Assembly: GCA_008711295.1 (NCBI GenBank)
Contig: VUYV01000016.1
Span: 2,500,162 to 2,564,161 of the forward strand
Origin: Anarhynchus alexandrinus
Taxonomy: Eukaryota; Chordata; Aves; Charadriiformes; Charadriidae
DNA: 64,000 nucleotides
Direction of reading: 5' to 3'
Shown here: one piece after another, positions 24,476 to 37,000 of the stretch
How positions within the stretch are numbered: position 1 is the first letter of the stretch
How the letters are laid out: each line of letters starts with the position of its first letter
The notes under the pieces: model-generated
The model's input: the letters and a program-made list of their open reading frames with translations, nothing else
Told to the model about the DNA's origin: nothing
The model's database searches: none
Program-made: the position numbers and the translations under genes

Positions 24476-25182
24476 TGTCATGATTTGGGTTGGGCTGGCC
24501 ACTAAATGAATGACAGGTGCTCTCTTTAATGTTTCTCTTCCCAGGAGAGGGGAGAGAAAATGTGGAGAGGCTTATGGGTTGAAAAGAATACTAAAACTAC
24601 TTTAATGAACTATTGATAATAAAAAGAAAAGAGAATAATATCCGTAAGAAAATAATGAAATATATACAATATATACAAACCCAATATCGAGTTCCCAGGA
24701 TGACAATCACGTCACCGGCAGGCACTGGGAAAGTCCCAGACTGGACTCAGCGATGGACGGGAACTGGATTCAGGAATGCACAAATAGGGATCAAAGGGAG
24801 ACAAAGAGGCAGAGTCCTCCTCGGACACTGGCCATTGAAGAAGAGGGTTAACCCCTTTGATCCCTCAGTTTTATACTGAGTATGATGCAGATGGGATGGA
24901 ATACCCTGTTGGTCAGTTTTTGGGTCACCTGTCTTGTCTGCTCCTCCCCACAGGTGCGACCCCTCTGCGCTTTTCTGCTTCCAACCCTCCAATGGGGCAC
25001 ATAACAAAGTTAGCTGGCCTTGGGTGCTATAGCAATAAATATAAGCAAGAGCCTTTCTGTGTACTATCCCTTGGTATTAATATGCCATTAATTTCAGAAA
25101 GTGCAGTTAGTTAGAAGAGACTTAACTGAAAAGTAAAATTGCTGAAAAGAAAATCGGTTCTGTTCTACCTCAAACCAGGACA
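24476..25182 (-). mobile_element. solo LTR of an avian ERVL-type endogenous retrovirus
   Basis: Read on the minus strand, the element starts TGTCCTGGTTTGAGG at 25182 and ends CCCAAATCATGACA at 24476, with TG...CA termini and TGTC/GACA inverted ends. The start resembles the widespread avian ERVL LTR consensus TGTCCTGGTTTCAGC, followed by similar motifs such as TTAACT and, further in, GACCAAC near the middle. A TATA box (TATAAAA, minus strand, 24869-24875) lies about 310 bp in, giving an expected transcript start near 24840. ATTAAA poly(A)-signal candidates lie at 24601-24606 and 24525-24530. No internal retroviral sequence or second LTR follows, so the provirus recombined to a solo LTR. Perfect 5-bp duplications flank it; five bases fits ERVL-class integration. 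Confidence 0.9.
24869..24875 (-). promoter_or_regulatory. TATA box of the LTR
   Basis: TATAAAA on the minus strand in the context CTCAGTATAAAAC, where avian ERVL LTRs carry CAGTATATAAA. It would mark the U3/R transition on the minus strand. Confidence 0.7.
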
Positions 25183-25187
25183 ATTGG
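25183..25187. other. target-site duplication, right copy
   Basis: ATTGG directly follows the LTR end and is identical to 24471-24475. Confidence 0.9.
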
Positions 25188-28100
25188 TTACTTCATTGTG
25201 AAACTTTTCTTTGAAGTTTTCCACCAGAAGTTTTTTATAGGGAATATAATTAGAACCTGTAGCTACCTTTTTTTCCCTATAAAACAAAGACATGGAAAAG
25301 GAGAAGGACATCTTTTCATGGCTGAAGCTTTTCGTTCATCAAGATTACTGAACAGAAGAATGATCCATGAGGTATATGTTTGTGGAAAGCTATCAACTGC
25401 CTAGATAACTCAATGTGAACTCTGGTGAAAGTTGAGTCTGCTTAATTTTAAGCACTGAATTTAGATGTCTAAATTAGATATATAGACCTATTCATCAATA
25501 AATATTCAGTGGACAGAGAGAGACTCCTCCAGAGGACAGTTCAGAGTTACCTACAGTAAACTTCCACTCTGAATTGCACAGTGGAAGTCAGATATCTAAA
25601 ATTAGAAATCACCGTCCCAATGATGGACATTTTATCTTTGTATGATGGAAACTGTATGTGGGGTGGACAGCCATATAGAAAGAGAGACTGGAAAGGTGAT
25701 TTTATCCTTGAATATGATTCTGAATTTTTAAACGATGTATTTAAATAAGACAGTGGGTCCTATGTATGGGATGTTACCGTCTTAAGTTTCAGACCCATGC
25801 ATTCAGTCCTTTCTTTTATGGGAATTGGCTGTGCATATAGTTACAAATGTATACATCTGTACATAAATGTGTAATCCTCTTAATTTCTGGAATCTTTAGA
25901 CACTTGGGCTACTTATGTACTGTTGTAAATTGCCAAATGGGAATGGCACCTACCCTACATTAAGTCCTGAACTGCACCCAGGAATTGTTCGGGAGTGTAG
26001 TAGTTGACCCTGTTGCAAGCTGGGAGGGCTGATAACTTAAGTGTAGACAATCTAGTCTCAGTGCCCAGGAATACTCGCTGGCACTACTTAATTTATCCCC
26101 ACAGATGTAGTCAAAGCATCACAGTAGTCCTGTATACATAATAGAGTGGACAGTATTTTATGTGTTGGGAGGACTCTGCTGCCATCTTTCTAATCCTCCT
26201 GTGAAAGTTTTCCCCCAGTTTGCTATTACAGTGCTGATCTACTTAGCAATTGGGTGAGTTCACCAGCATGTGCCTTCTCAAGCGCCTGAATGTAGCATGA
26301 GCACAATGAAACAGCTGATACACAAATCCCCGCACAGCCTGTCACTTTCTAGAAACCACTGGCAAGGAAACATGCACTGGAGACATTTTCTTGTTGCTGG
26401 TAAGCATGGTCTCATCTGGTGCTGCTCTCCAGCTGGATCTTCAACATGTCAAACTAGTCAAATACAGTTCTTTAAATGAGAGAAAAATGTTTCATGCCCA
26501 GAAATGAATGCAAACACTAAATCCATTTCCCTGTGCTCCTCTCTCCCCAATTCCTAACTGCTGAATGTATTCATGAAGCTCTGAGCACATCTTTGTCTAC
26601 TGAGTGACTGTATTCTGCTGTTGAAACATAGCTGTTGTAAAATATTTTAACCTGCATGTAGAGGAGTAAAGTACAGTACCTGAAATGGATTTGGAATAAA
26701 GGAAAGGTTGGGAAATAGCTACTGAATGACAACTCTCTCAGAGAAATTGGTTTGTTTTTACAAAGTGCTGTGGAGGTATCAGACTGAAATATGTATTCCT
26801 CTTTCCTCCATCTTCACGGGGGAATATATTAGCTTGTGATTCTGGGGAAATAAAAAATTCTTTCCTTTGCTCCCTTTGGGATTCATGTTTGGACAAGGTA
26901 TTTATAAGAATGGAGGCTGGAAATGGGGTATTAAACTTTTCCTCTCTCTTGTTACTGACCAACTAATGGTGCTCACCCGTGTATTTCTACCAACAAGCCT
27001 TAAGAGGACGCTAGAAATGCTGGCACTTCATTGAGTGCATGCATCCGTTATTTAGTGCTTTATTGAGTGTAGCTTGGCTCATAGGTAGAATGAATCCCAA
27101 AATGTTAGCGTGAGGTCGGAACCAGAAATAAACTACCAGATTAGCTATTAAAAGGAAGGAGTCATCCTACATGGACAAAGATTGGGAAAAGAGGCTGAAG
27201 ATTTTGTTGGAATCCAAATTCTAAGAGATTAATAAAAACACAAAAGAGTAACCAAAATAATTGCTTTGAAAAGTAGAAGAGAAGCAGCTCATACTGATAA
27301 TATTCTGACTCAACATATTCTTCACCGGCAGCTCAGCCCTTGAAAATCTTTTGCTGGAGGAGAACTCCATTCTGTTTTATGCTACAAATGACACTGTTTA
27401 GTCTTTGCTTATTTTTGAAAGAAGTGTGTCCATTTTTAAGTAGGTTATAATTGAAACAGCACAACGTGGCTGTGGTTGCAATTGGCAAATTGGACAAAAA
27501 GAGAACCTACACATTTATCACCCCAGCAAGACTGACAAATTCTGTTCCCCATTCAGATTAGTTAGGGGTAATGACTAAGTGATGAGATGTCCTCCTTCCA
27601 AAAGTAAGGCTTATTTAGCTAGGATAAAAGCATTTGTGAGAAAATACACGTCTTTAAGCAGTAAATGTAGGAACACAATTTTTGTGCGTCAGATCTGTAG
27701 TCAACTTCCATGTGGGAACCTTGTTAAATCCTAATTTCTGTATATTTCTGTGGAAAGCCTATGTTTTGGCTTATCTCTCAAGACAGCTCATCTCCCCTTT
27801 TCTCCTCTGACAGCTTTTAACTATATGATATTCTTTAGATCTGTAATATCTCACCCTGTGTCTTCACTGGAGACTGAATATAGGATCCTTGAAGTCAAGA
27901 GCTTCTCTGCTGTGTTTCAAGTGTGTCCTGGGACATTGTGTATGACTTTCCGGCACATGCCACTATCCTCATAATAATGGGAGGATAATGGGAGTTATAC
28001 TGTATGTCTGAATAACTAGGTTATATATCTGTTTTCTTTGATTGTTGCCTGGCATCTCTCTGTCTGTCACATCTACATTTTCCCTTTGTTGTTTATGGCG

Positions 28101-28333
28101 ATTTCTCCTTCTATAGGCTTGACTTGTACATTAACATTTCTTAGTAGAGAACCACAGCTTTCAGCACACTTATTCTCTCATTTTCTGTACCTCTTTGTTT
28201 CCAATGTAAAATTTTAGACAACCTCCTACTCTCTTTCTGTCATCCTCTTTTCAAATCAGAATGCCATGAATGATCTGAAGGGCATGGGAAAAAAAGCCTT
28301 TTGTTACTTAATAATCTCTTTTTAACTCCCTTT

Positions 28334-28335
<2 letters not shown>
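25188..28335. other. unique non-coding DNA with possible old repeat traces
   Basis: No gene is recognised. At about 25440-25600 there are TTTAGATGTCTAAATTAGAT and CAGATATCTAAAATTAG motifs reminiscent of old sauropsid palindromic repeats, but too weak to call. The frames at 24857-25114 and 26270-26479 are unsupported. The last part before 28335 is increasingly pyrimidine-rich. Confidence 0.5.

Positions 28336-28365
<30 letters not shown>
28336..28365. repeat. poly-T run at left edge of gap
   Basis: Thirty consecutive T immediately before the N run. Confidence 0.95.
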
Positions 28366-29288
28366 NNNNNNNNNNNNNNNNNNNNNNNNNNNNNNNNNNN
28401 NNNNNNNNNNNNNNNNNNNNNNNNNNNNNNNNNNNNNNNNNNNNNNNNNNNNNNNNNNNNNNNNNNNNNNNNNNNNNNNNNNNNNNNNNNNNNNNNNNNN
28501 NNNNNNNNNNNNNNNNNNNNNNNNNNNNNNNNNNNNNNNNNNNNNNNNNNNNNNNNNNNNNNNNNNNNNNNNNNNNNNNNNNNNNNNNNNNNNNNNNNNN
28601 NNNNNNNNNNNNNNNNNNNNNNNNNNNNNNNNNNNNNNNNNNNNNNNNNNNNNNNNNNNNNNNNNNNNNNNNNNNNNNNNNNNNNNNNNNNNNNNNNNNN
28701 NNNNNNNNNNNNNNNNNNNNNNNNNNNNNNNNNNNNNNNNNNNNNNNNNNNNNNNNNNNNNNNNNNNNNNNNNNNNNNNNNNNNNNNNNNNNNNNNNNNN
28801 NNNNNNNNNNNNNNNNNNNNNNNNNNNNNNNNNNNNNNNNNNNNNNNNNNNNNNNNNNNNNNNNNNNNNNNNNNNNNNNNNNNNNNNNNNNNNNNNNNNN
28901 NNNNNNNNNNNNNNNNNNNNNNNNNNNNNNNNNNNNNNNNNNNNNNNNNNNNNNNNNNNNNNNNNNNNNNNNNNNNNNNNNNNNNNNNNNNNNNNNNNNN
29001 NNNNNNNNNNNNNNNNNNNNNNNNNNNNNNNNNNNNNNNNNNNNNNNNNNNNNNNNNNNNNNNNNNNNNNNNNNNNNNNNNNNNNNNNNNNNNNNNNNNN
29101 NNNNNNNNNNNNNNNNNNNNNNNNNNNNNNNNNNNNNNNNNNNNNNNNNNNNNNNNNNNNNNNNNNNNNNNNNNNNNNNNNNNNNNNNNNNNNNNNNNNN
29201 NNNNNNNNNNNNNNNNNNNNNNNNNNNNNNNNNNNNNNNNNNNNNNNNNNNNNNNNNNNNNNNNNNNNNNNNNNNNNNNNNNNNNNNN
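28366..29288. other. assembly gap (923 N)
   Basis: A run of unknown bases bounded on both sides by poly-T. The length may be an estimate. Any open frame drawn across it is an artefact. Confidence 0.99.
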
Positions 29289-29312
29289 TTTTTTTTTTTT
29301 TTTTTTTTTTTT
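29289..29312. repeat. poly-T run at right edge of gap
   Basis: Twenty-four consecutive T immediately after the N run, followed by ACTTTGATATTTG. Confidence 0.95.
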
Positions 29313-30519
29313 ACTTTGATATTTGTGTAAAGATATTTTGAGGTCTCATATCCTATTTTTGTTCTTTGAATATGATATTATCTTTTGCCTTTGATAATCA
29401 CTGTCATTCTGATTTTCTTTAATTGTCCTGTATAGTCAAAGTATCTGGAGAAAGGCAAGTGTTACGGTAGGGAACATTCAACTTTGTGTTTTCAGCAGAA
29501 CATTTTGGCAAGGAAATTAGGAGAGTGAGAAGCTGTAAGGATGAATGTTAATAATGTCTTAATTATTTTACAGTAAAACTCTCTATTTACTGGATTTTCA
29601 AAATGTATTTGAGAGGACCACTCTTGCTAAGAGGACTTGAAACCTAAATAAATAAGATGAGCAGAAGGAAGGCATCATCTAAGCAAAATATAAAGACTAT
29701 ATGTCATGCTAACTGCTTTTAAAAGAATTCCCGAACTGTTTCCTTTCCCTATGGCCAAGAGAGCATATTGCAAACAATATGCTGTGGTATTACTTCCCAT
29801 ATTTGCTTATGTGAAATCATATGACGAAGAGAGAAGGGAAAAGTAAGTTCTTTTTCCATTGCATTGCTGTCCTCTCTGTCCATCCCTCTGTCCCCCTTGT
29901 GCCTGTGAAGGAGAAGCTGCTCTGTGTGCAGGACAGTAGCAGTGACCAGCTCCATCTGGGTGTTTAGTGTTTGCCCGATGCATTACAATTAAAGATGCTG
30001 AAAGGCAGCATCTCAAAATCAGGTCTAACATTTAAACTTCAGGAGAGGTGCAAGTGATGCAGGGTGGTACATAAGGTGGCTGTTCTGCAGACTAAGACCT
30101 CTTCTAGCCAGGGAAAGAAGGGTGAATTTAGATTTCTTAACCAACACATCCAGCGCACTTAGTCAGGGAACTGCATTGTCTCCATAGGCACTGACAATCT
30201 CTTTGTTGTCTTAGGAAGAAAGTAAAATGCCAAGCTGCAGTTTTGCTGGCCAGTATATTTAAATATACTAAAAGGCATTCGTATCTCTGAGGAGTCTCTA
30301 AAGTGTGTTTGATCTATTACTTTGCATGTGGTATGAAATAATAAATAACCCAACAGATACAACGCTGCATGACAAATTTGAAAGTATTTTCACTTAATCT
30401 CTGCCTTGATGAGACACTAATCTATCTTTTAAAACATTTTCAAAGGTGTCCTCACAGACCTATCAGAATTAATGGTGTATTCCACTGCATGCTGGATTGT
30501 TGAAAACAGAATAGCACAT
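29313..30519. other. unique non-coding DNA, nothing recognised
   Basis: No gene or transposon is recognised; short frames on the minus strand at 29749-30362 have no domain. Confidence 0.5.
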
Positions 30520-30562
30520 TATCACCTAGTACTATAGATACTATCACCTAGTACTATAGACG
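30520..30562. repeat. tandem duplication, 22-bp unit, two copies
   Basis: TATCACCTAGTACTATAGA occurs at 30520-30538 and again at 30542-30560, giving a period of 22 bp. The copies differ only at the end of the unit. Confidence 0.9.
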
Positions 30563-33500
30563 CTTAGCAGGTAAATACAGTGGGCAGCAGGCAGTGGGAT
30601 AAAAATGTCTCTTGCCTCACAGAAATAGTCCCTCAGAAGTCAGTGGAATAAGACAAGTGTACTTTGTTTCATAGAGCAATAGTACATCTATTGGAAAAGT
30701 AAAGCGTAGCTGTCCGCTGCTGCAACTAGCTGTAAATAACACTCAATAAGGTAGTGTCTATATAGTGTTTTGAAAATGTAAAATTACTGTTTTTTCATGT
30801 GACACTCTTCAAGATGGTATTTATTGCCTCGGTCATCAGCAGCTATTACCCTTATGAAGCAGGAAAGAACTGAACCATGTTATAATCAGGTTTTGAAGGT
30901 ACAAAATACAAAGGTGTCGTGTAAAAGGCTGCTTAAATTTTGTGGCTAATTTTTCTGTACAGTCCAAGCCCTATTTGAACCCTCTGCACAAGACCAGCAA
31001 GTGCTAAGTGCCTCTGAAAATTAGGTTCAGAATGCCATTCTCCAAATATGATTTGGTACAGTTGTGGTGAAAATTGTTTACAATAACAGGTCATTTCAGA
31101 CATGATGGGTGCTTCCCTGCTCTTGGATTAATACTGCATCAAACCCCACCTTTTATTCCCCATTTGTTCTCAGCATTTAGACCTCTGTTTTCAATTGATA
31201 ATATAAATTGAGATATAATCAAACATGAAGAAAATATTTGTGTTGATTCTGTTTCAATCAAATTCCAGTTGTTCACCTAGTGTGGATCTTTTCCAAATGT
31301 TCGGTTCTGGTCAGCCCATTCAAGTGAGTTTCCAAGATGCAAGTCTCACTATTATCTTCAGTGGGGAGTTTCAGCTGACAGTCTGCTTACATAAGCAAAA
31401 GCCCAAATTTTGCAAATCATCTTTGAATGTATCATACTTAGGCTTTACTTTTTCAATGGATGAAAAAAAAGAAAGTTTCTATAAATGTTCCTAGCTGACG
31501 CTCTCCAAAGTGTACCTTATGTACTGTACATCAGCTCTTAACAGAAGCTGGAATTTGAATTTGAAAAGAATTTGAAAATTATATTGACAATTTGCATTCC
31601 CCAAAAGTACTTCAGCTGTATTTCTACAGTTTCATGCCTTTCTAGGGGTACTAGAAGTAAAATTCCTTCTTCCACCTCAAATCTTTTTGCTGAATGCTCA
31701 GACATATTTAGGTATTTAGTCCTTCCAATCTAGTACAATTTATTAACTGTGCAGCGCCTTCTTTCATCGTTTTACCAGTAAAAGTAATGACATAGGGCGG
31801 AGGTTAGAGCTACAACAGGAATGAGAGAAAAAGGGGCACAAGGCATTATTCTCCTCCGCTAAGTAGCTCTGTGGATTCTATTACAAGGATTTAGTATATT
31901 GGTGAGCTTTAGGTTTAAGTATAGTTCTTCTGCATAATCATTTGGGGATGATTCAGAGGGCTAAATCCCTTCTTCTAAATATTAGAATGATAATTTTCAC
32001 TTTTCAGCTTTTTCCCCCAAACCTTTTGGAGCCAGTATCTTAATAACAAGGAAGGACTATGCATAAAGAAAGGAACCAAGCTATTTCTTGCAGTGCAGTT
32101 TTGATGGTGCTGCAAGAAGTGGTGTCTGTAAAAGGCTGGTGTGTCTCTGGAGGCAGTTCCTTCTATTCTTGTGTTATAGCAATGCAGGTGAAAGAACTTT
32201 ACTTTTTCCTGCTAATTATGTGGAGACATGTTTCATCAGTGGAGCAGGAGGTAGGAAACACTGTGCTGCAGGTGGGATTGTGCCACTGCTCCCGGATTGT
32301 CATGAATGTAAAACAGGTGGCATGATTATAGCTAAGTTATAGCTACTTTCTGGCAGGTGGCGTTTGGGCTCTTGGACTCTGGATGAGCACAGACTGTTCT
32401 TTCTCTTTCCTTCCCTCTTTAGTTTTCAGAGTCACGAAATGTGGAAGTTCCACAACCTGTAGGGTAAGGAAAAGGTGGGTCTGCGTTTAGTAACGGGTGG
32501 AAGGCTTTCTCCGGCATCACCATCGACAAAAGCACACAGACATGAAAGGGTGGTGCTCAGATACAGTGTGAAAAAAGCCCAGCCGATAAGAGCACCCACT
32601 CTTTTTGGCCTGATTGTAGGTCCATTCCTCCTTCAGAGGGGCGATGAGAAGAATCATTACTACATCGGTTAGGTTTTTGTTCATATCTTGAGCTGAAGCC
32701 AACTTCCCTCAGGCTTCATTCAACATTTAGTAGTGCTGGAAACACCAAAGGAGAGAGGGGAGAAAGAAAGTAGCTGCTTTTTGTGCCTTAAGTGATGCAG
32801 ATCCTTGTGTATTCTGTGTAAGAAGAGGTGCTATATGCTTTCTCTAGTTTTGTTTTTATGTTGTACTGCTGATAATAACAAGAAAAGAAGATTATATGAG
32901 TCTGAAATGATACGATGTTTTTGCTATTGGTTTTTGCTTTTGACACTGCTCCTTCACATAGATGTTAGGAGTAGGAAATAAGCCCAATTTTGGTTTTGTT
33001 TTTTAATTTTAAATGAGAATTGTAAATGCAAGGTATTTGTGCAATCCTTAGAATACATTCCTAATTTTCTTCAGTTAGTGCCAAAATGTAAGAGCAATAT
33101 CTTATAAAAGCTGGCCCCGACTTATCCCGTCTTTTCTGTTCTTTACTAAATGAGGGAAGAGAAAGACAGTTTATTTAAACAAAAGATAAGATGGATGTAT
33201 AATAATAAGGAAACATGAAAAAACCTAAAGCTGGTAATGTTCTTTGTTTTCATAGGCAATCATTTGATTTAAAGTAATTTTAGCCAAATATTTTTATTCT
33301 TGTTCATTGTTGTTTTTGTAAGCTGTAATTCAAGTGTTATGAAATCTAATTATACAAGAAAGATTTGTCTAAATTCAAAGCAAAATCCCAAACATAATAA
33401 TAAAATTGCTATACATCCCCAGCTCAGCTCCTGTGAATATTAGTTCTCTGTTCAAAGACTCTCAGTAGGATTCAATTTTGACCTAGAAGAAGGTGGCAAA

Positions 33501-33739
33501 ATGTATCATCTTGTAGTGATAAAACAATATGAGTACAAATGGACTCAATCCAGTTCTGATGTAAGTTGTAAACAATTAAAAGTACATGAGCTACAATGCC
33601 CAAAGCTGATAGCTGAGGACATTACTGCACGCTTGGGGTAACTCTGGGAACCAGAAAAACAATTGTTTCACAATAGGACATAAAAGCAACAGAAAATATT
33701 TGTCTCCACAGAATAACGCACAGTCTTGCAGGGCCGTGT
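30563..33739. other. unique non-coding DNA with one old repeat trace
   Basis: At 31001-31030 GTGCTAAGTGCCTCTGAAAA followed by TTAGGTTCAG resembles the AGGTGCCTCTGAAAATCAGGCC end of an old sauropsid palindromic repeat. An octamer lies near 31589. The overlapping frames at 31225-31494 and 32059-32342 (84-89 codons) show no domain and no splice context I trust. Confidence 0.45.
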
Positions 33740-34000
33740 CATGTGGTGGATTTTTCAGCAAGCTGGCATGAGTGTGAGTGATGCATAATGGCAGCGGTGA
33801 ATGGATTTCTGAATAGATTAGTAGGTGACGTCATGAAAAAAGGACTATTTATCACCATAATTTAACACAAGATGCAACACAATGGCTTGATGGATGCATT
33901 TTATGGTTTTCAGCCAATCATAATAATGGATCTATTGACTAAAGTTTTAGATGCCCTTTATATACCCTTCATAGATAAAAAAAGAACAACAAAACCAGAG
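33740..34000. promoter_or_regulatory. candidate regulatory element with a full consensus CRE
   Basis: TGACGTCA, the complete palindromic cAMP-response element, lies at 33826-33833. Eleven bases further on is CTATTTATC (MEF2- or TATA-like), and at about 33911 is CAGCCAATCATAATAATGG with a CCAAT motif. Upstream are GTCATGTGG and GATGCATAATGG. A 71-codon frame starting with ATG at 33872 follows, without a recognisable domain. A short unannotated transcript is conceivable but unproven. Confidence 0.35.
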
Positions 34001-37000
34001 AATGAAGAGGCTGAGAATATGTCAGAAAATACTTGCCAGGAACATTTTCAAAATTCAGGCTTTCTGTGCAACAGCCTTTTGACCTAAAGCTTCCCCAGTT
34101 ATCTTTTTAAATGCCTAAAAAGCTAATTATGCTCAAGAAAAATATTTCAATTGAATATTGGAGTGATATTCACTCACCCAGGAAACAAATGTGAACATTT
34201 TTTTTGCCTTCCTTGTCAGTTCTGATGACGAGATTCTTATTGTTGTAATGTTACGTTGGTAATTTTAGCGGTCCAGCTGGGTGTTGAAGTAGGACATGAC
34301 TGTGTTGTGCAGTGGTTTGGGCACTGAGGTAGGAGCAAGGAAGAAGAGGGGTTCTCTGCTCTCTGCTGATTTGATAGACAAGAATAAAAAGCCCATAAAG
34401 TAGACACCCAGACCCTGGCCTCTTTCTTCTCATGGGAATGCCTTAACCACTCAGTAACTGTCTTTTCGATCTTTTTTGCTAGCTTTTCTTTCAGGGGACT
34501 TTTTAACTTTTCTATTGCCTCGTTGATGAATAGGAGGAAATATAGTGGTTGTCCCTTCTCAGCTTGATGAGTACAGCAGTTTCCTGGGAGCTGGGAGATG
34601 AAAGTTGAAATTCATTTAGGATGAGGGGGCTTAGCAGGTTCCCAAAGGGAGTGGAAAAATCTAACTAGTAGAAGGTGTCTCCTCAGGGAGGTACTTTGCT
34701 TCAGGAGAGAAGAAGGGAGCTAAACAGAGGATCATCCTCCTTAGACCCAGAGCTTAATTTCTAGATGCTGAAAAGCCTCCTGGCTTTTACCTCTCAACAG
34801 GGGCATGTTTGTATCTCTTTCAGGCAAAACACTGAAATGCAAGTTCAATTGCTGAGATCTTGTTAGAATGTTTTGCCTAACATGGATAGCGTAGAAAACC
34901 AAGACACATGTGGGCAGCGCTTTCAAGCAAAGATAGAAACAGCTTTGGGGATTTCATGTAACGTAAGAATATGTTTCTGGATAACTCTGGGAATTAATTT
35001 AAAATTTAAAATGTCAGCCCATCTCTGATGTATGCCTACAGAATGAAAATCCACCTGATTCTTCATCTCCAGATACTATGCTTCCACAAAGGGATGATCA
35101 AAGAAACAAGTAGGCTAACAGCTCCATAACTGCTTCCAAGTTGGATGGATAGAAGAGGTTTTCAGGACATTATTGTTGTTATTATTGGGCGCTCTGACTT
35201 AACTGTGGTTGTTTAATTGAGCTTCTTGATGCTGGCATGTTGTATCTTTTCTTCTTGCTATTTTTTTGTGTTTGGACTCCATGGAAAGATCTGAAACACC
35301 TAAAACTGTGTGTTTATCCTAAAGTCATGTTTTCTGCTACATTGCTTTTTCTACACTAGAAGTAAAAATTTTTAGCCAATACGTTTCAGAGATATGTATA
35401 AGAGGCCTTACAGAGCAACAAAAAGGGCCAAAACCAGAGGTGTGTGGTTGTGAGACTGAAGGTGTAAACTTAATAATGACCAGGGTCAATCTGAGTAGGA
35501 TTTTGTCTCTTCTGGAGAGAGTTCATGGCCAGAAGGACTGAGGAAGAACCCAGAAGTTTTGTTAGTCTCTCCATTTGGAGAACCTGGGAAACAAGCTGAG
35601 AAGAAGAAATTCCCACTAGGAGAAAAGCATTTTTTTCACATGACAGAATAGTACAAACCACTTGTTCAGCTGAACCTTAAAAATCTCTAAGCTGATGGAA
35701 CACTGGAAGACTGAACTTCCTATTTAATTTTATATAAACTAGCCTAAAAAATGACTTCAAGCTGACTAGGATTTAATTTTCAGTGCTAACCTTCAATTAA
35801 TTTGTAACTTTTTTGGCACCCAGTTTGCTGGAAATGGCTGTAATTATGTTGTTTTCTGAACGGTGCATTCATTCAGGCCATACTCTCTAAGACTATTTAT
35901 ACAGCTGGGAAAAAATAATGGTATTTAGGGGGATGGGGGATTGCTAATAGGAAACTTATTGAAAAATTCTGAATTATCAATTTTGAAAAAGTATCTCATT
36001 AACTCTTCTTTGATATTTTAAACTGAATGTTTAGTTCTTAATTTTAAGAGAATTTGGGATAATTTTGTTGTCATCTTTAACAAGAAATGCATGGTCAGCT
36101 TCCCTATGGTCGTCTTTTATGCATCTTTGAGGCTAGCACAATTATATACTTGCTGCAAAACCCCACGTTGCTCTTCTGTGTGGGGTTTTATAATGATAGT
36201 GTTGTTTCTTAATTGATCTGCATAGCAGGGTCCAATTGCTGTTAGAGGAGAATTATTCAGAAATCTGAGAGGATGAGAACATACAGAGGAGATATGTTAT
36301 CTTTTTTTTTTTTTAGGAAAAAAATGCAATAAAAACCTTTTAAAGGACTGTGCTGTTTTAATGCACAATAAACTGTATGTTTGCCTATGCTGTAAAATAC
36401 TGCATGTTTTCAAACTAAACAGATTCACTTTTGGTTTTTCCTTCTCCTTTTCTTTACGTTTAAAAGCTACCAAGGTTTTTGAACATTTCCTTTTGTGTGT
36501 TTGGCATTAAAGGTGTTTGTATGTGTGTGTCTCCTCTTGTCTTTAAACCCAGAGGAAGCTCCCTGCTGGTATTTATAGTCTCTTGTTTGAGTGTTTTTCT
36601 AGCTGAAGGCACACTTTATGAAGATGGCAATTTGATTGTATTTCCAACCATATATTTGACATGGGTTTAAGGGCAGTGATATTTGTATGTAGCCTTAACA
36701 GCCATAGTTTAGAACCAGAACTAATATGAAAGCTTAAAACTGTAATTAGGTTTTGAATTTTTAACTGTTTCTAAATTTTCAATAAAGAGTTGTTTGGGTT
36801 TTTTTTTTTTTTTGGGGGGCTTTTAGGGTGATTGCTTTGATGTTTCTGCCCATACTCGTTTCAGAAAGGCCAGGTAGTGATAACCCCAAATCCTTAGTGG
36901 AACCTCTGGGCTCATCCTTACCTGGGGACTCCTGCTGGAAACAGGTGGCCTCTACAGGGTTCTGACCCGTCTTCCCACAGTTCAATGGGAGCTCCCAAAA

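Noticed and set aside
24092..24502. 136-codon minus-strand open frame
   Set aside because: It starts inside the solo LTR and runs into flanking DNA, shows no domain, and its length is within chance for a 64-kb window.
28301..29341. 346-codon plus-strand open frame
   Set aside because: It is almost entirely N and poly-T; the open length is an artefact of the assembly gap.
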